Shown here piece by piece: positions 8,629 to 16,681 of a DNA stretch of 47,461 bases. The DNA is from Candidatus Omnitrophota bacterium (GTDB lineage Bacteria; Omnitrophota; Gorgyraeia; JAHIPI01), in NCBI GenBank assembly GCA_016783745.1, contig JADHVZ010000012.1:1-47461 (forward strand), given 5' to 3'. Under the pieces are notes generated by a model, which was given only the letters and a program-made list of their open reading frames with translations, had not been told where the DNA came from and did no database searches. Within the stretch, counting starts at the first letter, position 1; each line of letters opens with the position of its first letter. The position numbers and the translations under genes were made by a program.

Positions 8629-9819
8629 ATGGCTTCGTCAAGTCTAATCGTATTGATACTGGTAATACTTTTAGGCGCGATCTTCGTCATCATGCAAGGC
8701 GCGAAGATCTTATTACTGAAGAAGAGGCTTGGCGAGGCCATAGTCGGAACGGAAAAAAGAAACATACAGTTATCCTACCTGGTAAAAACCACCCAGACAT
8801 TAAGCTCGGCCCTAAGCAAAGATAGATTACTCCGCCTGATAATCGAGACCGTCGGGGATATTTCAAAATCCGACAGGACGCTGAGCCGCTGCGCCCTATA
8901 TCTGATGGATTACAATGTTAACGGGTTTGTCTACGAAACAGGCTTCAACATGGATGTTACCATGCTGTGCCGCCCCAGCTTCGGAAGCGACGACGCGCCT
9001 TTTAAGGCTTTAAAAAAAGACAGGAAGATCTCCTTCTTCGACGAATCCAGCAATATAAAGAATGTATTCTTCAAGGGAAGCAAACTTCATATGCTCAATG
9101 AGATCGACCACGGCATAATGATACCCCTCATAGTCGAAGATGAAATAATGGGTGTGGTTGTATCGTTTCTTGCTAAATCTTCCTGCGATTTTCTTAAAAA
9201 CGAATATCACCTTCTGCAAACTGTCACGGGAATGATCGCAATGGCGCTCGGAAGCGCGGTCCAGTCGGAGCTTGCGGTACTGGACAGGCTGACAAAGGTA
9301 TATAACCATGCCTATTTTGAGGGCCGTCTATCACAGGAAGTAGCGCGGTCAGATAGATACCAGCACCCTCTTTCGGTCCTCATGATAGATATAGACCATT
9401 TTAAGCGTATAAACGATACATACGGCCACCAGCAGGGGGATGCTATCCTAAAAGAAGTAGCAAATGCCATAAAGTCAAACACGCGAGTGGTCGACTTATG
9501 CGCCAGATATGGCGGAGAGGAATTCGGGATAATCCTGCCGGAAACAGATCTGACCGCCGAGCCAGAGAAAAAAGAAATAAAGAAGTCCGGTCCCTCAGGC
9601 GGCGCGATTGCCAGAGCGGAAAACTTGAGGAAGACGATAGAGAATATGGAAGTAGTCTCCCCTGAAGGCTTGCGCGTAAAACTTACCGTAAGCATAGGCA
9701 TAGGTGTAAAAAGATTTCCGGAAGGAGCCGGTATGGGTAAAGACCAGCTCATAAAAGAAGCGGATAAGCTGCTATACAGGGCTAAGCAAGAGGGAAGAAA
9801 CAGGGTATGCCATCCTTAG
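8629..9819 (+). CDS. Membrane-anchored GAF-GGDEF diguanylate cyclase
   Basis: Predicted to make cyclic di-GMP. The 396-residue protein has one N-terminal membrane helix (residues about 5-27), a GAF-like sensor region (about 60-212) and a GGDEF domain. The catalytic signature is GGEEF (295-299), with the metal-binding DIDHFKRIND stretch before it. An RxxD inhibitory site (RVVD, 286-289) precedes the signature, so feedback inhibition by c-di-GMP is likely. A charged insert of about 20 residues follows the GGEEF strand. It starts nine bases after rplQ and overlaps the next gene by 13 bases, so it appears appended to the ribosomal operon. What the GAF region binds cannot be read from sequence. 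Confidence 0.93.
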   Translation: MASSSLIVLILVILLGAIFVIMQGAKILLLKKRLGEAIVGTEKRNIQLSYLVKTTQTLSSALSKDRLLRLIIETVGDISKSDRTLSRCALYLMDYNVNGFVYETGFNMDVTMLCRPSFGSDDAPFKALKKDRKISFFDESSNIKNVFFKGSKLHMLNEIDHGIMIPLIVEDEIMGVVVSFLAKSSCDFLKNEYHLLQTVTGMIAMALGSAVQSELAVLDRLTKVYNHAYFEGRLSQEVARSDRYQHPLSVLMIDIDHFKRINDTYGHQQGDAILKEVANAIKSNTRVVDLCARYGGEEFGIILPETDLTAEPEKKEIKKSGPSGGAIARAENLRKTIENMEVVSPEGLRVKLTVSIGIGVKRFPEGAGMGKDQLIKEADKLLYRAKQEGRNRVCHP

Positions 9820-10745
9820 AACGTCCCGCCGCAAAAACATTATTCGCGCTGATTTTTTTATTACATCTCGCGGTCATCACAGGCTGCGAAAACAATAAGC
9901 ATGAAACTGCCGAGCTCGCTGTCGAGTCCATTACCAAAGCGCAGCCGGCTGAGCTCGACGAGAAACCTGACATTAAAGACGTTCTGGCATGGGTAGAGGG
10001 GAAGCCTATAACTATAGCGGCGTATAAACAGGAACTTGCCGCCATATCAGGAAATTATAAAAATTTCGCTGATACGCACAAGGGGCAATTTCTGGACGGC
10101 CTGATAAGCAGAGAACTTCTGCTTGAGGAAGCAAAGAGAAAAAACCTCCGGGATGATGAGGGCGTAAAAAAGCTTATTCAAAAAGTCGGAGAAGAAATAA
10201 TGATCCAGGAGCTTATCGACAAAGAAATAAGCGGCAAGGCGTTGATAGACGAGGAGGAGATCGAGAAGCATTATAGCGCTAATAGCGACGCCTATAACGA
10301 TCCTGCCCGGATAAGAGCGCGCCACATATTAGTGGATTCGGAATTACTCGCCATTAAAATAATGTCCGACTTAAAACAGGGGAGGAACTTCGAAGATCTC
10401 GCAAGGGAGCATTCCCTCGACATCCCCACTAAGGACAGAGGCGGAGACCTTGGATATTTCGCTGTGGGATCACTTTTTCCTGACTTCGAAGAAGCATGTA
10501 ATAAGCTAAATCCCGGTGAAATAAGTGATATAGTCAAAACCGGCATCGGTTATCACATCATCGAAGTCCTCGACAAAAGAGAAGCCAGGCAAAAACCACT
10601 CGATGAAGTAAGGGAAGAGATAAGGTCAAGGCTTCTTATGGATAAGGAGGTATCCATTTACGAGGTATTCCTGCGGGATCTCAAGAAAGGTAAGAAGATC
10701 ACAATAAACACTCAAATACTGGAAGATCTTGACCTGACGCAATAA
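9807..10745 (+). CDS. Parvulin-type peptidyl-prolyl isomerase lipoprotein (PrsA/SurA-like)
   Basis: Likely an exported folding factor. The 312-residue protein has a lipoprotein signal with lipobox VITGC (Cys27). A SurA/PrsA-type helical region (about 58-160) follows, with ILL-type sequence LDGLISRELLLEEAKRK. Then comes a parvulin rotamase domain (about 166-258) with the hallmarks RARHILV, DRGGDLGYF and GIGYHIIEV. Lipidation at Cys27 would tether it to a membrane facing the periplasm. It overlaps the cyclase gene and ends 22 bases before a terminator. Confidence 0.92.
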   Translation: MPSLERPAAKTLFALIFLLHLAVITGCENNKHETAELAVESITKAQPAELDEKPDIKDVLAWVEGKPITIAAYKQELAAISGNYKNFADTHKGQFLDGLISRELLLEEAKRKNLRDDEGVKKLIQKVGEEIMIQELIDKEISGKALIDEEEIEKHYSANSDAYNDPARIRARHILVDSELLAIKIMSDLKQGRNFEDLAREHSLDIPTKDRGGDLGYFAVGSLFPDFEEACNKLNPGEISDIVKTGIGYHIIEVLDKREARQKPLDEVREEIRSRLLMDKEVSIYEVFLRDLKKGKKITINTQILEDLDLTQ

Positions 10746-10767
10746 GTATTAACACCTTTTTTCGCGG

Positions 10768-10801
10768 TCCTCTTTATGACGGTAAGTCTAAGAGGATTTT
10801 T
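10768..10801 (+). terminator. Rho-independent terminator ending the ribosomal/GGDEF/foldase unit
   Basis: TCCTCTT (10768-10774) pairs perfectly with AAGAGGA (10790-10796). The loop contains a second short pairing (GAC/GTC), and the stem is followed directly by five T (10797-10801). It lies 22 bases downstream of the foldase stop and 69 bases before the next start. It is the only convincing intrinsic terminator I found in the window. Confidence 0.75.
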
Positions 10802-10869
10802 GTATTGTAAATCCCCCTCATTTATGGTATATTCAAAAAAATATCATTAATATAATTAGGGGGTATATA

Positions 10870-12021
10870 GTGGGAAATAGAATAGCTCAAATAACACCTT
10901 CAGTCACCCTTGAGATCACCGCCAGGGCAAAGGCTTTAAAGGCGAAGGGCTCTGACGTAGTAAACTTTGCAGCCGGAGAACCGGATTTTGACACGCCCGA
11001 TTTTATAAAAGATGCGGCGATAAAGGCTATTGAAAACGGCCTCACTAAGTATACTCCTGCTTCGGGGACGTCTGAGCTGAAGGAGGCGGTCTGTGAGAAG
11101 TTTGCGAAGGATAACGGCCTTAGCTATAAGTCCGGCCAGGTGGCGATAGGCTGCGGCGCAAAACACTCTCTGTACAATCTCTTCCAGGCATTATGCGAGG
11201 AAGGCGATGAGGTCATCCTGCCGTCACCGTACTGGTTAAGCTATCCGGAAATGATCAAACTGGCCGGGGCAAAACCGGTGGTAGCGGAGACGGACAGAAA
11301 GTCCTTCACCATGAGGCCTGAAGATCTAAACAGCCGGATCACCAGGAAGACCAAAGCGATCATCATAAACAGCCCGTCAAACCCTTGCGGCGCGGTATAC
11401 AGCAAAGATGCACTTCAGAAGATAGCGGATATCGCCGTCAAACATAATATCTCCGTAGTAAGTGATGAGATCTACGAAAAGTTGATATATGACGGATTGC
11501 GGCATGTTTCCATAGCCTCTCTCAACGATGATATATACGGGCTTACCTTTGTCGTCAACGGCGTTTCAAAAAGTTATGCCATGACAGGGTGGCGGATCGG
11601 CTACGTAGCCGGCAGGGAAGACCTCATAAAAGGGATCTCGGCTCTGCAAAGCCATTCGACCTCCAACCCCTCATCCATATCGCAGGCTGCAGCACTTGCG
11701 GCATTAAAGTCAGACGCGGACACTGTGGTCAAGATGGCTCAGGAATTCGAGAAGAAGAGAAATATCATGATAGACGAGCTAAGCGGGGCAAGTGGCATAG
11801 ATTGCATCAAGCCCATGGGCGCATTTTACTGCTTTGCGAATATATCCGGCACGGGCATGGACGGCCTTACATTCTCCAAGAAATTACTTGATGAAAAACA
11901 CGTAGCGGTAATACCCGGCGCGCCGTTTGGCATGAAAAACTACATCCGCCTCAGCTTCGCAACCTCTGTGGAAGATATAAAAAGAGGGGCGGAAAGGATA
12001 AGGGAGTGGGTAAAACAATAG
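10870..12021 (+). CDS. aspC: Aspartate aminotransferase, class I (subgroup Ib)
   Basis: A PLP enzyme that exchanges amino groups between aspartate/oxaloacetate and glutamate/2-oxoglutarate. The 383-residue protein opens with the subgroup-I pattern RIAQITPSVTLEITARAKAL. It has the conserved Asn171 (SPSNPCG), Asp199 and Tyr202 (SDEIYEKL), PLP-binding Lys234 (GVSKSYAMTGWR) and a distal Arg in YIRLSFA. GTG 10870 is preceded by AGGGGG at 10858-10863. It overlaps the hydratase gene by 16 bases. With IDH and MDH downstream it would connect the 2-oxoglutarate and oxaloacetate pools. Other class I specificities cannot be excluded. Confidence 0.9.
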   Translation: MGNRIAQITPSVTLEITARAKALKAKGSDVVNFAAGEPDFDTPDFIKDAAIKAIENGLTKYTPASGTSELKEAVCEKFAKDNGLSYKSGQVAIGCGAKHSLYNLFQALCEEGDEVILPSPYWLSYPEMIKLAGAKPVVAETDRKSFTMRPEDLNSRITRKTKAIIINSPSNPCGAVYSKDALQKIADIAVKHNISVVSDEIYEKLIYDGLRHVSIASLNDDIYGLTFVVNGVSKSYAMTGWRIGYVAGREDLIKGISALQSHSTSNPSSISQAAALAALKSDADTVVKMAQEFEKKRNIMIDELSGASGIDCIKPMGAFYCFANISGTGMDGLTFSKKLLDEKHVAVIPGAPFGMKNYIRLSFATSVEDIKRGAERIREWVKQ

Positions 12022-13265
12022 CCGAAAAGATATTGAGCGCGCACGCCGGCAGAGACCTGGCCGCCGGCGATATTGCTATCTGTAAGATCGATTTCTGCTT
12101 CGGGCAGGACGGGACAAGTTCCCTGATAATAGACAGTTTCAGGAAATCCAAAAAAAAGAAGGTATTTGATCCGGGTAAGTTCTGCATGGTCATTGACCAC
12201 AGCGCGCCCAGCCCTAACACGGGAGTCTCTGAAATACATAAGAAGATCCGGGACTTCGCGAAAGTGACGGGGGTAAAAGTCTACGACATCGGCTGCGGGG
12301 TATGCCATGTAGTCATACCGGAGATGGGCCATGTAAAGCCGGGTTCATTGATACTGGGCGCTGATTCGCACACATGTACATACGGCGCTCTTAATTCTCT
12401 CTCAACGGGGGTAGGATCGACTGACCTCGCGATAGCGCTTATAAGCGGCAAAAACTGGTTCAAGGTGCCGGAAAGTGTAAAGATAGGGATCAACGGCTCT
12501 TTAAAAAAAGGTGTTTATTCAAAGGACATCATACTTCACATCATAGGCGATCTGGGATCAAACGGATGCACCTATAATTCCGTGGAATTTCATGGTAGTA
12601 CTTTAAAGCGCATGAGCCTGGATGCGAGGCTGACTATAACCAATATGGCAGTCGAAATGGGCGCTAAATGCGGCATGATGGAAGCGGATGAAAAAGTCCT
12701 TTCATTCCTGAGAAAAACATCAAAAATACGCTCGAAGATCACGCCCGTGACAGCCGACAAAGACGCCCATTATGTGAAAACAGTGTCTTATGAGGCATCA
12801 AAAATAGAGCCTATGGTAGCCAAACCTCATACCGTTGACAATGTAACCAGGGCCGCGGCCGCGAAAAACATAAAAGTGAATGAGGCGTTTATAGGGACAT
12901 GCACAAACGGCAGACTTGAGGACCTTAAGATAGCGCATTCGATACTAAGGGGCAGAAAGATCCACGGGGGTATAAGGTGTATCGTAGCTCCCGCGTCGGC
13001 CCAAATATTTAAGGACGCGGCAAACCTGGGCTATATAAAGACTTTTATCGAGGCCGGCTGTACGGTTGTGGCTCCCGGCTGCGGGCCGTGCGTAGGTACA
13101 CACGAAGGCATACTGGCAAACGGTGAAGTGGCTATATCAAGCGCGAACAGGAATTTCAAGGGCAGAATGGGTAATCCCAACGCCTATATCTACCTTGCCA
13201 GCCCGGCTACCGTCGCCGCAAGCGCGATAGAGGGCAGAATAGCGGATCCGAGGGATCATTTATGA
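12006..13265 (+). CDS. leuC: Aconitase/isopropylmalate-isomerase family hydratase, large subunit
   Basis: Large subunit of an iron-sulfur hydro-lyase in the LeuC/homoaconitase group; it isomerises a hydroxy-tricarboxylate or related acid. In 419 residues it keeps the three cluster cysteines, Cys299 (GTCTNGR) and Cys359/Cys362 (GCGPC), and the active-site GADSHTCTYGA stretch (118-127). GTG 12006 lies within the end of aspC. The partner subunit follows directly. The neighbours are isocitrate and malate dehydrogenases rather than leuA or leuB, so an aconitase role is plausible. The symbol marks the family, not a proven leucine function. Confidence 0.9.
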   Translation: MGKTIAEKILSAHAGRDLAAGDIAICKIDFCFGQDGTSSLIIDSFRKSKKKKVFDPGKFCMVIDHSAPSPNTGVSEIHKKIRDFAKVTGVKVYDIGCGVCHVVIPEMGHVKPGSLILGADSHTCTYGALNSLSTGVGSTDLAIALISGKNWFKVPESVKIGINGSLKKGVYSKDIILHIIGDLGSNGCTYNSVEFHGSTLKRMSLDARLTITNMAVEMGAKCGMMEADEKVLSFLRKTSKIRSKITPVTADKDAHYVKTVSYEASKIEPMVAKPHTVDNVTRAAAAKNIKVNEAFIGTCTNGRLEDLKIAHSILRGRKIHGGIRCIVAPASAQIFKDAANLGYIKTFIEAGCTVVAPGCGPCVGTHEGILANGEVAISSANRNFKGRMGNPNAYIYLASPATVAASAIEGRIADPRDHL

Positions 13266-13768
13266 AAAAAGGAAATTCACACGTACTGAAACCTTTCGAC
13301 AATGTCAATACAGACTATATCATATCAGGAAGGTACAAGTTTAAAATAAGCGATATGAAGGAACTGGCAAAGTACCTGTTCGAGGATATAAGCCCCGGTT
13401 TTTATAAGAAGGTCAGGGCAGGGGATTATGTGGTGGCCGGTGAAAATTTCGGCTGCGGCTCCTCGAGGGAGCAGGCGCCCTGGGCCATAAAAGAGGCCGG
13501 AATATCGGCAGTCCTCGCAAAGAGCTTCGCCAGGATATTTTTCAGGAACGCGTTCAACATCGGACTCTGCGTAGTGCAGTGCGATACCAGCAAAATAAAA
13601 GACGGTGACGCGATAGAACTCGATCTGGACAGAGAGACCGTTATCAACCACTCAAAAAAATTGAAGATAAAGACCATGCCGATTCCAGGCCTCATGCGGC
13701 GATTCCTGCGTGACGGCGGTGTTGTGGAACACTTCAGGAAGCATGGGGATTTTAAGATCGGTCAGTAG
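13262..13768 (+). CDS. leuD: Aconitase/isopropylmalate-isomerase family hydratase, small subunit
   Basis: Swivelling-domain subunit that completes the hydratase active site. The 168-residue protein has DNVNTDYIISGRY (13-25) and the strongly conserved ENFGCGSSREQAPWA (61-75). The loop after GRY, which in characterised relatives (YLxx) contributes to substrate choice, reads KFK here. It overlaps the large-subunit gene by four bases. The following gap carries the heptad hairpin element at 13801-13921. Confidence 0.9.
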   Translation: MKKGNSHVLKPFDNVNTDYIISGRYKFKISDMKELAKYLFEDISPGFYKKVRAGDYVVAGENFGCGSSREQAPWAIKEAGISAVLAKSFARIFFRNAFNIGLCVVQCDTSKIKDGDAIELDLDRETVINHSKKLKIKTMPIPGLMRRFLRDGGVVEHFRKHGDFKIGQ

Positions 13769-13800
13769 TACGCTTACAGGAAATTCGTTTATTGTACATC

Positions 13801-13921
13801 CGGTTTACGGTGTACGGTTTACGGTTCTCGGTGTTCGGTTCTCGGATTCTTTTCCCGAAAACCGTAAACCGATAACCGAAAACCGAACCAAGGTAATCGA
13901 AGCAAAATACGATATACGATT
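13801..13921. repeat. Heptad inverted-repeat element, copy A (CGGTNNN units plus linker)
   Basis: Left arm: six uninterrupted 7-base CGGTNNN units (13801-13842) and a final CGG. After a nine-base spacer comes a right arm of CCGNNNN units (13855-13889), whose reverse complement is the same CGGTTNN unit, so the transcript could form a long imperfect hairpin. It continues into a linker (13885-13913) that matches 25 of 29 bases of 37767-37795, then ATACGAT-type heptads. A degenerate outer left arm may start near 13783. It fills the leuD-icd gap; the icd ribosome-binding site AAGGAG is at 13937-13942. Confidence 0.85.
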
Positions 13922-13948
13922 GACGACTAATAAACCAAGGAGCTTTAC

Positions 13949-15040
13949 GTGAAACATAGAATAACACTTATACCCGGGGACGGGATCGGTCCGGAAATAT
14001 CGGACGCCGCTGTTCGTTGCGTCGAAGCGACGGGGTTAAAAGTTGATTGGGATACGCATGAAGCCGGCGGCGAGGTGATGGAAAAAACGGGTGAGCTGCT
14101 GCCGCAGGGAGTGATTGATTCCATAAGAAAGAACAAGGTCGCCATTAAGGGCCCTATCATCACGCCTGTAGGCAAAGGTTTCAGGAGCGTAAATGTAAGA
14201 TTACGAAAAGAGCTTGATCTGTATGCCTGCGTCAGGCCGTGTAAATCCTATGAAGGCGTACGGTCCCGTTATAAAAACATAGATCTTATAGTGATCAGGG
14301 AAAACACCGAAGACCTCTATGCCGGAATAGAGTTTGAAAAAGGAGAAAAAAACACAGCGGATATAATAAAAAGCATCGAGGACGCATCTAAAAAGAAAAT
14401 AAGAGAGGATTCCGGCATAAGTATAAAACCGATATCCGTATACGGCTCGAAAAAAATAGTACGGTTCGCCTTTGAATACGCGATCAAGAACAACAGGCGT
14501 AAGGTCACAGCGGTGCATAAGGCGAATATAATGAAATACACCGATGGTTTATTCCTGGATTGCGCGAGAGAGGTGGCCGAAGAATATAAGGGGCGCATAG
14601 AGTTCGAGGACAGGATAGTCGACAACATGTCAATGCAGCTTATACAAAAGCCCGAACTCTACGACTGCATAGTGCTTCCCAACCTTTACGGAGACATAAT
14701 CTCAGATCTGTGCGCGGGGCTGGTAGGAGGGTTAGGGGTAGCCCCCGGCGCCAATATCGGAGACGATACAGCCCTTTTTGAACCGACCCACGGATCCGCG
14801 CCTAAATATAAGGGAAAAAATAAAGTCAACCCGACAGCAATGGTACTATCGGCAGTCATGATGCTCGCCTACATAAAAGAAGATGAAAAGGCTAAGCTAC
14901 TTGAGTCTGCGACAGCGGCTGTAATAGCAAAAAGAGATTCTGTTACTTATGATCTCAAAGACGACAGAAATGACCCGTCCGCAGTCGGCACAAAGGAAAT
15001 GGCGGATGCCATCATCAAAGAAATAAGAAAGGAAAAATAA
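13949..15040 (+). CDS. icd: Isocitrate dehydrogenase
   Basis: Oxidatively decarboxylates isocitrate to 2-oxoglutarate. The 363-residue protein belongs to the beta-decarboxylating dehydrogenase family. The isocitrate-type S-x-N pair is present (Ser80/Asn82 in [15 protein letters not shown]), along with [12 protein letters not shown] (118-128), Lys191 and Asp249/Asp253 (YGDIISDLC). Isopropylmalate dehydrogenases lack the S-x-N pair. HGSAPKY (281-287) matches the Lys-Tyr found in NADP-dependent E. coli enzyme rather than the Asp-Ile of NAD forms, but the position matching Arg395 is Asp, so cofactor choice is uncertain. GTG start with AAGGAG upstream. Confidence 0.88.
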   Translation: MKHRITLIPGDGIGPEISDAAVRCVEATGLKVDWDTHEAGGEVMEKTGELLPQGVIDSIRKNKVAIKGPIITPVGKGFRSVNVRLRKELDLYACVRPCKSYEGVRSRYKNIDLIVIRENTEDLYAGIEFEKGEKNTADIIKSIEDASKKKIREDSGISIKPISVYGSKKIVRFAFEYAIKNNRRKVTAVHKANIMKYTDGLFLDCAREVAEEYKGRIEFEDRIVDNMSMQLIQKPELYDCIVLPNLYGDIISDLCAGLVGGLGVAPGANIGDDTALFEPTHGSAPKYKGKNKVNPTAMVLSAVMMLAYIKEDEKAKLLESATAAVIAKRDSVTYDLKDDRNDPSAVGTKEMADAIIKEIRKEK

Positions 15041-15046
15041 GGCGGC

Positions 15047-15988
15047 ATGGCAAAAGGCAAAAAAAACGGTAAAATCAGCGTTATAGGAGCAGGGAATGTA
15101 GGCGCTATGCTGACACAGCTCATACTTGAACGCAACCTGGCCAATGTGACGCTTCTTGACATAGATGAGGGTATGGCAAAGGGGAAGGCCTGCGATATAC
15201 AGGATGCAGCCTCGATCCTGGGATATGACAAGGTGGTAAAAGGCACCTCAGACTATTCCGAGATAGCGGATTCTGACGTAATCGTGATCACCGCCGGATT
15301 TCCGCGCAAGCCCGGCATGTCCCGCGAAGACCTGTTAAATAAAAACAGGGTCGTCGTCAGAGAGATCTCTTTAAAGATAAAAGAATTCTCTCCCGATTCC
15401 ATAGTTATTGTTGTGACCAATCCCCTGGACCTGATGAGCTACCTGGCTTATAAAACAACAGGTTTTGATAAGCGCAAGGTGATCGGAATGGCAGGTGTCC
15501 TGGATTCGGCAAGATGCTCCAATCAGGCCTCTGAAGAACTAGGCATAACGCAAACTGAAGTCGACAGCCTTGTCATAGGCACACATGACACCAACATGAT
15601 ACCCCTCTTTGCGCATTCAAAGGCTCAAGGCAAATCGTTCAAAGCAGTTTTTGATCAGTCAAGACAATCCAAAATCGCGGAGCGCACACGCAATAGAGGG
15701 GCGGAAATAGTCTCCTATTTAAAATCAGGCAGCGCCTTCTTCGCGCCCAGCGCAGCCTGCTTCTCCATGGTCAAGAGCATCCTGAACAATGAAAACCTGA
15801 CTTTATGCGCGTCGGCCTATTTAGAAGGCGAATACGGATTAAATGACATGTTTATAGGAGTGCCGATAGTCCTCGGCCAGGATGGTATCGAAAAAATAAT
15901 GGAACTTGAGCTATCTGATGATGAGGTCAATAAGCTTAAGAATGCCGCCGAGCAAATGCAAAATGCTATCAGCAGGCTCGGCATATAG
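15047..15988 (+). CDS. mdh: Malate dehydrogenase (LDH-like type)
   Basis: Interconverts malate and oxaloacetate with NAD(H). In 313 residues it has the Rossmann GAGNVGA (14-20) ending in Asp38/Asp40 (LLDID), which favours NAD. Arg87 in AGFPRKPGMSR is the residue that selects malate over lactate, and Asp153/Arg156 lie in GVLDSAR. The catalytic His180 is in IGTHDTNMIPL. That loop is unusual, since relatives read GGHGDTMVPL, so the bases around His differ. It follows icd by six bases, and the shared operon supports a TCA role. Confidence 0.9.
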   Translation: MAKGKKNGKISVIGAGNVGAMLTQLILERNLANVTLLDIDEGMAKGKACDIQDAASILGYDKVVKGTSDYSEIADSDVIVITAGFPRKPGMSREDLLNKNRVVVREISLKIKEFSPDSIVIVVTNPLDLMSYLAYKTTGFDKRKVIGMAGVLDSARCSNQASEELGITQTEVDSLVIGTHDTNMIPLFAHSKAQGKSFKAVFDQSRQSKIAERTRNRGAEIVSYLKSGSAFFAPSAACFSMVKSILNNENLTLCASAYLEGEYGLNDMFIGVPIVLGQDGIEKIMELELSDDEVNKLKNAAEQMQNAISRLGI

Positions 15989-16003
15989 CAAAAATAGGGC
16001 TGG

Positions 16004-16681
16004 ATGAAATCGCTAAAAATATTCGATCTAGGTACCCTCGCATATAAAGACGCATATTTTTTTCAGCGCGACATTCTGGAAGAAAAGAAACTATCCGTAG
16101 CTGAAGATCATTTATTACTTGTAGAGCACCCGAATGTGTTTACAATAGGAAGAACCGGCTCAAGGGATAACCTGCTTGCCGGAAAAGGACTTTTTGGCCG
16201 GAAGAGACCTGAGGTCATAAATATTGACAGAGGAGGAGACATAACTTTTCACGGCGCCGGACAACTTGTAGCTTATCCCATATTTGACCTGCGAAACCAC
16301 ACTAAAGATGTCCGGTTTTTCATAAGAAATCTCGAGCGCGTTATGGAGCTGACCGTATCGGAGTACGGCCTGAGCGCGGATACCGATAAAGAATATACCG
16401 GACTCTGGGTCAGGGGAGAAAAAATCGGATTTATCGGAGTTGGCATCAGCAACTGGATAACATATCACGGATTAAGCCTGAACGTAAATGTCGACCTTAA
16501 GTATTTTTCCATGATAAAACCATGCGGCATAAATGGTCTGAAGGTAAACAGCCTTCAGGGTATATTAGGAAAAAGCATTGATATTAACGGCTTGAAAAAT
16601 GTCTTAATAGCTAAAATTTGCGAGGTATTCGGCTTTGAGCGCTCGGCAATGTGCTTCTCGGATGCCCTCGTGGCTAGGTAA
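16004..16681 (+). CDS. lipB: Octanoyltransferase (lipoate biosynthesis)
   Basis: Transfers octanoyl from acyl carrier protein to a lipoyl domain, the first step of lipoate assembly. The 225-residue protein has the family blocks RGGDITFHGAGQLVAYPI (76-93; the usual Pro after HG is Ala), Lys140 in GEKIGFIGVGIS and catalytic Cys174 in IKPCGI. ATG 16004 starts 15 bases after mdh. It overlaps lipA by 20 bases. A substrate, the small lipoyl protein, is encoded just downstream. Confidence 0.95.
   Translation: MKSLKIFDLGTLAYKDAYFFQRDILEEKKLSVAEDHLLLVEHPNVFTIGRTGSRDNLLAGKGLFGRKRPEVINIDRGGDITFHGAGQLVAYPIFDLRNHTKDVRFFIRNLERVMELTVSEYGLSADTDKEYTGLWVRGEKIGFIGVGISNWITYHGLSLNVNVDLKYFSMIKPCGINGLKVNSLQGILGKSIDINGLKNVLIAKICEVFGFERSAMCFSDALVAR

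Noticed and set aside
10851-10856. TATAAT as promoter for the aspartate aminotransferase gene
   Set aside because: Its predicted start would fall on the AGGGGG ribosome-binding site (10858-10863) and no -35 box lies at a suitable distance.
11589-11891. 100-codon frame inside aspC in another frame
   Set aside because: It lies wholly within a well-supported aminotransferase gene and has no family pattern.
13920-13925. TTGACG as a -35 box for icd
   Set aside because: The matching -10 position would fall on the icd start codon region.
13752-13967. Minus-strand open frame of 71 codons
   Set aside because: It is a translation of the heptad inverted repeat (repeating TVNR/TENR words), not a gene.
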